Position numbers and translations under genes: made by a program. A DNA stretch of 64,000 bases, from NCBI RefSeq assembly GCF_027532185.1, contig NZ_JAPZSV010000001.1, forward strand, positions 248,001 to 312,000, written 5' to 3'. This stretch comes from Hylemonella sp. GTDB lineage: Bacteria > Pseudomonadota > Gammaproteobacteria > Burkholderiales > Burkholderiaceae_C. The notes under the pieces were generated by a model, which ran no database searches, was not told the DNA's origin, and was given only the letters and a program-made list of their open reading frames with translations. Positions 59,250-64,000 of this stretch are shown piece after piece (the stretch's first letter is position 1; each line of letters starts with the position of its first letter).

Positions 59250-59927
59250 TCAGCGCGGCTTGGAGCGGCGTTCCTTGACGTGCATGGCGCCGCCCTCGAG
59301 CGGGGTCACGAAACCCTGCTCCTCGAAATCCTTCATCACGCGGCTGACCATCTCGCGCGAGGCTCCCACCATCTTGGCAATGTCCTGGCGCGAGAGCTTG
59401 TCGCGGATGATCATGTCGCCGGCGGGCGCGGCCTTGGCGGTGTCGAGCAGCACATTGGCCACGCGGCCGTAGACGCTCATCAGCGCCAGCGAACCGATCT
59501 TGCGGTCGGCATGGCGCAGTCGCTGCACCAGGCCGCGCATGATGCCGTAGGCCATGGGTGCGCTTTCGGCCAGGCTACGCAGGAATTCGGCACGGCCCAG
59601 CTCGAGCACATCGGTCTGGGTCTCGGCCTCGACCGAGGCCGAATGCACGTCGTTGTCGAGCAGACTCATCTCGCCGAAGTAGTCGCCGGACTGCAGCGTG
59701 GCCAGGATGACCTCGCGACCATTGCCGCTGTCGGTCATGAGCACGCGCGCACGCCCGGACAGGATGATGGACAGCGCATCGGACTTCTCGCCCTGCTGCA
59801 CGACGCGCTCGCCGCGCTTGACCCGGCGCTTGACCACCGTTCCGGCCAGCGCATGCAGCTGCTCGTCGGACAGCATCGAGAACAGGGGAACCCGGCGCAA
59901 CAAATCCTGATTGGTCAACATTGACAT
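59250..59927 (-). CDS. Crp/Fnr-family transcription regulator
   Basis: 225 aa. A cyclic-nucleotide-binding-like sensor domain (ILSGRARVLMTDSGNGREVILATLQSGDYFGEMSLLDN) is joined by a long helix to a winged-helix domain (LSRQDIAKMVGASREMVSRVMKDFEEQGFV). No N-terminal Cys cluster is present, so it is not FNR. Its ligand is unclear. It lies upstream of ftsK in the same direction, 34 bp apart, and is divergent from trxB. Confidence 0.88.
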   Translation of the reverse strand: MSMLTNQDLLRRVPLFSMLSDEQLHALAGTVVKRRVKRGERVVQQGEKSDALSIILSGRARVLMTDSGNGREVILATLQSGDYFGEMSLLDNDVHSASVEAETQTDVLELGRAEFLRSLAESAPMAYGIMRGLVQRLRHADRKIGSLALMSVYGRVANVLLDTAKAAPAGDMIIRDKLSRQDIAKMVGASREMVSRVMKDFEEQGFVTPLEGGAMHVKERRSKPR

Positions 59928-60035
59928 AGATCGGCCACTCTGCGCGTGCGTTGATGAGTTCTTACAATGGCGTGGTCCCGGAGCTGCCGGATCCCCCCTG
60001 TGCCATGGGCCGCGGCACGGTACGCGGCGCCCTGA

Positions 60036-61031
<996 letters not shown>

Positions 61032-61115
61032 CCTCCTGCCTCCCCCAGGCTCTGTTCCCTGCGGTCGTTTCGCCCGGCGCCTGACGCCAGAGGTTCAGGC
61101 CCTTCTGGCTGTCCT

Positions 61116-61215
61116 AGCCTGCGCAGGCAGGCTGGGAGCCGCAGCCCTCAGCCTCTCCTGCTATGCGCAGAGGGCGCACCCGGCGGCCCGGCGAAGCCGG
61201 TTCCGCGGGTGCCCT
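61116..61215. other. Hairpins in the trxB-rpmB gap (61032-61405)
   Basis: The 374-bp gap has no gene. It holds a 6-bp stem (61116-61121 with 61128-61133) and a compound hairpin: inner CCGGC-GAA-GCCGG at 61188-61200, outer arms 61171-61186 and 61203-61215 with two bulges. These may end trxB transcription, though no T-run follows. The rest of the gap holds the rpmB promoter and leader. Confidence 0.45.
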
Positions 61216-61260
61216 GGAACGGGCCTGCGGTACGCGCGGCCCTGGCTTCCTAAATCTGGC

Positions 61261-61266
61261 TATAAT
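61261..61266 (+). promoter_or_regulatory. Predicted -10 element of the rpmB promoter
   Basis: TATAAT, a perfect sigma-70 -10 hexamer in otherwise GC-rich DNA, 140 bp before the rpmB start. No good -35 hexamer is seen at the expected spacing. Start of transcription would be near 61273, giving a leader of about 130 nt. Confidence 0.6.
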
Positions 61267-61342
61267 TGCAGGCTTTGCTGGGCTTGCCCGGCAGCTTCAT
61301 GGGTTACCGCCACCCTACTGGCGAGGTGAGGCGAGTTGCGAT

Positions 61343-61366
61343 CGAACAGGGGCCCTCCCCTGTTCG
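61343..61366 (+). promoter_or_regulatory. Perfect hairpin in the rpmB leader
   Basis: A 10-bp stem with no mismatch, CGAACAGGGG/CCCCTGTTCG, with a CCCT loop, lies 39 bp before the rpmB start. No U-tract follows, so it is not a simple terminator; it could be a protein-binding or RNA-stability element in the leader. Confidence 0.5.
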
Positions 61367-61405
61367 AGCCAGTGACTGCTGTATTAAAGAAAGCGAAGTG
61401 TCCTC

Positions 61406-61639
61406 ATGGCACGCGTCTGCGAAGTCACGGGCAAAGGCCCGATGGTCGGGAACAATGTTTCCCATGCCAACAACAAAACCAAGCGCCGGTTCCTGCCGAA
61501 CCTGCAATACCGTCGTTTCTGGGTCGAGTCCGAGAACCGCTGGGTCCGTCTGCGCGTTTCCAGCGCCGCCCTGCGTCTGATCGACAAGAATGGCATCGAC
61601 TCCGTGCTCGCCGACCTGCGCGCACGTGGCCAGGCATAA
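61406..61639 (+). CDS. rpmB: 50S ribosomal protein L28
   Basis: 77 aa. [34 protein letters not shown] (split by inspection) is the L28 signature and [24 protein letters not shown] completes it. It is part of the large ribosomal subunit. The zinc-binding Cys4 set seen in some L28 versions is absent. Co-transcribed with rpmG 12 bp downstream. Confidence 0.98.
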   Translation: MARVCEVTGKGPMVGNNVSHANNKTKRRFLPNLQYRRFWVESENRWVRLRVSSAALRLIDKNGIDSVLADLRARGQA

Positions 61640-61651
61640 GGAGTAAGCACC

Positions 61652-61822
61652 ATGGCTACCAAAGGCGGACGCGAAAAGATCAAGCTGGAATCCACGGCCG
61701 GCACCGGTCACTTCTACACGACCAGCAAGAACAAGAAGACCATGCCCGAGAAGATGGCGATCATGAAGTTTGATCCCAAGGCTCGCAAGCATGTGGAATA
61801 CAAGGAAACCAAGCTGAAGTGA
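61652..61822 (+). CDS. rpmG: 50S ribosomal protein L33
   Basis: 56 aa: opening [19 protein letters not shown], then [29 protein letters not shown]-type L33 sequence and a Lys-rich end. It lacks the CxxC pairs, so it is the zinc-free form. GGAG lies 9 bases before the ATG. It ends just before an intrinsic terminator. The usual rpmB-rpmG pair. Confidence 0.97.
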   Translation: MATKGGREKIKLESTAGTGHFYTTSKNKKTMPEKMAIMKFDPKARKHVEYKETKLK

Positions 61823-61841
61823 TTCGGCCCGGCACCTGAAC

Positions 61842-61867
61842 AAAAGCCCGCCTCGTGCGGGCTTTTT
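61842..61867 (+). terminator. Intrinsic terminator of rpmB-rpmG
   Basis: Stem AAAAGCCCGC/GCGGGCTTTT (61842-61851 with 61857-61866), loop CTCGT, ending in a run of five T. It is 19 bp after the rpmG stop. Confidence 0.93.
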
Positions 61868-61899
61868 GCTTTTCCGGCCCCATAACCCTGAAAGCAAGC

Positions 61900-61935
61900 T
61901 TGGATTGTTTGTAATGAGAATTATTATCATTACAA
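61900..61935 (+). promoter_or_regulatory. Fur box overlapping a sigma-70 promoter
   Basis: Palindrome with arms TTGTAATGA (61909-61917) and TCATTACAA (61927-61935) around GAATTATTA, closely fitting the Fur consensus. It covers the likely promoter: -35 TTGGAT (61900-61905), 16-bp spacer, -10 TATTAT (61922-61927). It is 40 bp before the start of the following gene, so that operon should be repressed by iron-loaded Fur. Confidence 0.87.
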
Positions 61936-61975
61936 TCCGTTCCATGGCATCTCGCCATGTTGAACGGAGCTTTCC

Positions 61976-62299
61976 ATGTCCTGCACCGAAGACGATCTGA
62001 ACCCGCCCTGCCTGGAGGCCCTGGTGGCCGGCACCTTCGCCCTCATGACCTGCTGGGCCGCACCGGCCCAGGACGGCACCCTGCCCACGGTACGCCAGCG
62101 CACGCTGATGGCACGCAAGATCGTCTCCAACCTCTTCTTCCTCAAGACCCATCCACACGCCAGCCCGGGGCTGCGTCAGCTCATGGCCCGCGCACACGAG
62201 CGCTGGGTGCTGGTGTCCGAATCGGCGGGCGATGCCTCGGTCGTCACCCGTCCCGGCGATTCACTGGCCGCCCAGACCAGCGGCGGCCTGCTGCACTGA
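61976..62299 (+). CDS. Hypothetical protein, Fur-regulated
   Basis: 107 aa. I do not recognise a named family. It is mostly helical, with Cys3, Cys12 and Cys26 in the first part (CLEALVAGTFALMTCWAAP) and a TLMARKIVSNLFFLKTHP segment. It has no signal peptide. It is the first gene after the Fur box and 10 bp before the DUF2325 gene. I recall the same pair, small helical protein plus DUF2325, in other Burkholderiales. A role in iron limitation is inferred from context only. Confidence 0.7.
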   Translation: MSCTEDDLNPPCLEALVAGTFALMTCWAAPAQDGTLPTVRQRTLMARKIVSNLFFLKTHPHASPGLRQLMARAHERWVLVSESAGDASVVTRPGDSLAAQTSGGLLH

Positions 62300-62309
62300 G
62301 GACCTCGCC

Positions 62310-63557
62310 ATGTGCCAGCAGCAGCGCAGCGCCACCACCATCCCCTATGCCCAGGCCCCCGAGGCCGCACCCAGGATGTCCGTGCCCGTCCCCGCCAGCG
62401 GCTCGCGCCGGCGCCGGCTCTGGGAGCTCGACGGCCACGCCTACTGCCCCGTCATCGGCGTCTGTCTGCCCCTGCCGCAGTTGCGCCGCCTGGCCGAAAA
62501 GACGTTGGGCCGCATGCAGCAGCACAACGACTACGAAGTCCACTGCATCGCCGTCACCGAATGCCGGCATCGTTCGCCCTTGTCCGAAGCCGTGCAGAAG
62601 GAGCTGGAGGGCCGCTACGCCCTGGTGCTCAAGGCCGCCCAGCAGCTCAAGTCCACCGAGGCCCTGGGCCGCTGGTGGGACGACTGCCGCGCCAGCGCGG
62701 ACTGGGCTGGCGCCCTGTGGGCCGCGCTGACCCACCCGCGCTGCGACACGGTACTGGAGCACCGCATCCTGGGCGAGGTGCATATGCTGCAGCACCAGGT
62801 GGGCATGGCCTGCCGCGCCGACCTGACACGACTGGACGCCCTGCACGACGAGAACGCCATCCTGGGCCGTGAGCTGGCCAACGCACAGGCGCGCTGCCAG
62901 CAGCAGGCCCTGCAGTTCAGCACCCGGCTGGAGGAGCAGCAGGCCCTGGCCCTGCGTCTGCGGGCCGACCTGGTGCAATCCCAAACCCGGCAGATGCAGC
63001 TGCAGGAGCAGCTGGCACAGTTCCAGGCCGGCTCACCGGAGCTGCCCACGCGCCTGGCCCTGAGCCAGCAGAACCGCCAGCTGCAGGAAGACCTGCAGAC
63101 CCTGCAGCGTCATCTACAGCACGCCCGTCACGAAGCCCAGGCCCAGCGCGAACGCGCCGAAGCACTGCAGCACCGGCTGGACGAGATGCCCGCCCCCTTG
63201 CCCCAGGAAACCGCGGGCGAGTCGCCGCGGCTCGACCACCGCGCCGTACTGTGTGTGGGCGGACGCACGGCCAGCGTGCCCATCTACCGCCAGGTCATCG
63301 AGCACCGGGGCGCGCGTTTTCTCCACCACGATGGAGGGACCGAGGACAACAGCAGCCAGCTCGACGCCACGCTGGCCGCGGCCGACCTCGTGATCTGCCA
63401 GAGCGGCTGCATCAGCCACAACGCCTACTGGCGCGTGAAGGACCACTGCAAGCGCACCGGCAAGCCCTGCGTCTTCGTCGAGACGCCCAGCCGCGCCGCG
63501 CTGGAGCGGGCGCTGGAGGACATCGTCTCCGTACCGAATCCGACCCCGGGTGGCTGA
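62310..63557 (+). CDS. DUF2325 protein with central coiled coil, Fur-regulated
   Basis: 415 aa. The N-terminal third is a helical domain (GVCLPLPQLRRLAEKTLGRM), the middle (about 195-315) is a long Gln/Leu/Arg-rich coiled coil, and the C-terminal ~85 residues are DUF2325 (VLCVGGRTASVPIYRQVIEHRGARFLHHDGG, DLVICQSGCISHNAYWRVKDHCKRTGKPCVFVE). DUF2325 looks like a small Rossmann-like domain of unknown role. Position behind a Fur box suggests an iron-starvation function. The start at 62310 is the first ATG after the upstream stop. Confidence 0.85.
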   Translation: MCQQQRSATTIPYAQAPEAAPRMSVPVPASGSRRRRLWELDGHAYCPVIGVCLPLPQLRRLAEKTLGRMQQHNDYEVHCIAVTECRHRSPLSEAVQKELEGRYALVLKAAQQLKSTEALGRWWDDCRASADWAGALWAALTHPRCDTVLEHRILGEVHMLQHQVGMACRADLTRLDALHDENAILGRELANAQARCQQQALQFSTRLEEQQALALRLRADLVQSQTRQMQLQEQLAQFQAGSPELPTRLALSQQNRQLQEDLQTLQRHLQHARHEAQAQRERAEALQHRLDEMPAPLPQETAGESPRLDHRAVLCVGGRTASVPIYRQVIEHRGARFLHHDGGTEDNSSQLDATLAAADLVICQSGCISHNAYWRVKDHCKRTGKPCVFVETPSRAALERALEDIVSVPNPTPGG

Positions 63558-63570
63558 GCACCCTCAGCGT

Positions 63571-63716
63571 TCAGAACTTGTGAGGAAATCGTAGCGAGCA
63601 GCCCGAGCGCAAGACGGACGGAGCGCAGGAGCCGGAACGTACCTCAGGTACGTGAGGAGTCCCAGCACCGCCCAACGCCGCGATCGGGTTGCGCCGTAGA
63701 TTTATTCATAAGTTCT
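63571..63716. repeat. Intergenic repeat with imperfect terminal inverted repeats
   Basis: Ends 63573-63590 (AGAACTTGTGAGGAAATC) and 63699-63716 (reading AGAACTTATGAATAAATC on the minus strand) match at 15 of 18. A central hairpin ACGTAC-CTCAG-GTACGT lies at 63637-63653. No coding frame is seen. The right end touches the murB stop codon. Similar elements are, as far as I recall, multicopy in Comamonadaceae. Confidence 0.6.
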
Positions 63717-64000
63717 CAGATCACCACGGGTTCGGGTTCCAGCAGGATGCCGAAGCGTTCGTACACGCTGGTCTGGATGGCCTTGGCCAGGGTCATGACC
63801 TCGCCGCCGGTGGCGCCGTTGTCGCCACCGCCGCGGTTGACCAGCACCAGGGCCTGCTTCTCGTAGACCCCGGCCTGGCCGATGGACTTGCCTTTCCAGC
63901 CGCAGGCATCGATGAGCCAGCCCGCGGCCAGCTTGACCGTGCCGTCGTCCAGCAGGTAATGCACGATCTTGGGTTCGCGGGCGATGATGTCAGCGCACTG
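63716..64000 (-). CDS. murB: UDP-N-acetylenolpyruvoylglucosamine reductase, C-terminal part (partial)
   Basis: The frame is open to the window edge, so only the last ~94 residues are seen. [34 protein letters not shown] (split) is the MurB C-terminal domain, with the loop before [15 protein letters not shown]. MurB makes UDP-MurNAc for peptidoglycan. The gene continues beyond 64000. Stop codon at 63716-63718 overlaps the adjoining repeat end. Confidence 0.93.
   Translation of the reverse strand, partial: QCADIIAREPKIVHYLLDDGTVKLAAGWLIDACGWKGKSIGQAGVYEKQALVLVNRGGGDNGATGGEVMTLAKAIQTSVYERFGILLEPEPVVI

Overview
The window is 64 kb of GC-rich chromosome from a beta-proteobacterium of the order Burkholderiales. 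The closest fit is the Comamonadaceae. This placement rests on gene content (hemC-hemD-hemX-hemY, GC-rich ppc, a Bug-family binding protein, argH next to an AlgZ/AlgR pair, a DUF2325 gene behind a Fur box) and on several intergenic palindromic repeats of a kind I recall from that family. No rRNA, insertion sequence, prophage, integrase or CRISPR array is visible. Coding density is high and most operons use ATGA-type stop/start overlaps.

Layout. 45-4131 (-): hemC-hemD-hemX-hemY, tetrapyrrole synthesis. 4248-7043: ppc. 7082-8450: a small membrane protein and queD/queE (queuosine); queF lies apart at 36343. 8451-8975: an inverted pair of ~170 bp repeats. 8976-10277: rarA. 10340-13885: livHMGF-type ABC transporter without a binding protein. 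13969-18332: GlcG/HbpS-like, VOC, Bug-family, ferredoxin-reductase and SDR genes separated by repeats. 18355-24478: a five-gene MSHA-type minor pilin cassette ending in a 1264-aa MshQ-like protein with lectin-like region. 24522-30227: tRNA-Leu(CAA), cysM, a NUDIX gene, tusA-like, galU, valS. 30317-32856 (-): a VOC / flavin monooxygenase / DUF2783 operon, probably for aromatic catabolism. 33236-37188: sulP, truC, yaaA and queF, very tightly packed. 37197-40786 (-): creB-creC-creD with a perfect CreB tag before creD. 40898-46931: assorted metabolic genes, dinB, lldD-like and a phosphofructokinase. 47040-52031: hemerythrin, cupredoxin-like protein, exported truncated globin, DUF3034 protein, anti-sigma factor, ECF sigma factor and DUF3455 lipoprotein. 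52051-61031: argH, algZ-algR-like pair, terC, ftsK-lolA, a Crp/Fnr regulator and trxB. 61406-61822: rpmB-rpmG. 61900-63557: a Fur-box operon with DUF2325. 63716-64000: the 3' end of murB.

The most notable result is a small regulon read directly from the DNA. Three sites with the form TGAATCCG-N14-GCGTATCC, identical spacing, stand upstream of (i) the ECF sigma/anti-sigma pair, (ii) the divergent DUF3455 lipoprotein gene and (iii) the operon DUF3034 - exported truncated haemoglobin - cupredoxin-like protein. This suggests an autoregulated envelope sigma factor controlling a set of exported haem and copper proteins. I know of no published description of this circuit.

A second theme is intergenic architecture: four different classes of palindromic repeat, a 27-bp perfect terminal inverted repeat element that fills the space before sulP, and truC, whose start codon overlaps that of yaaA head to head while its 3' end runs 64 bp into sulP.
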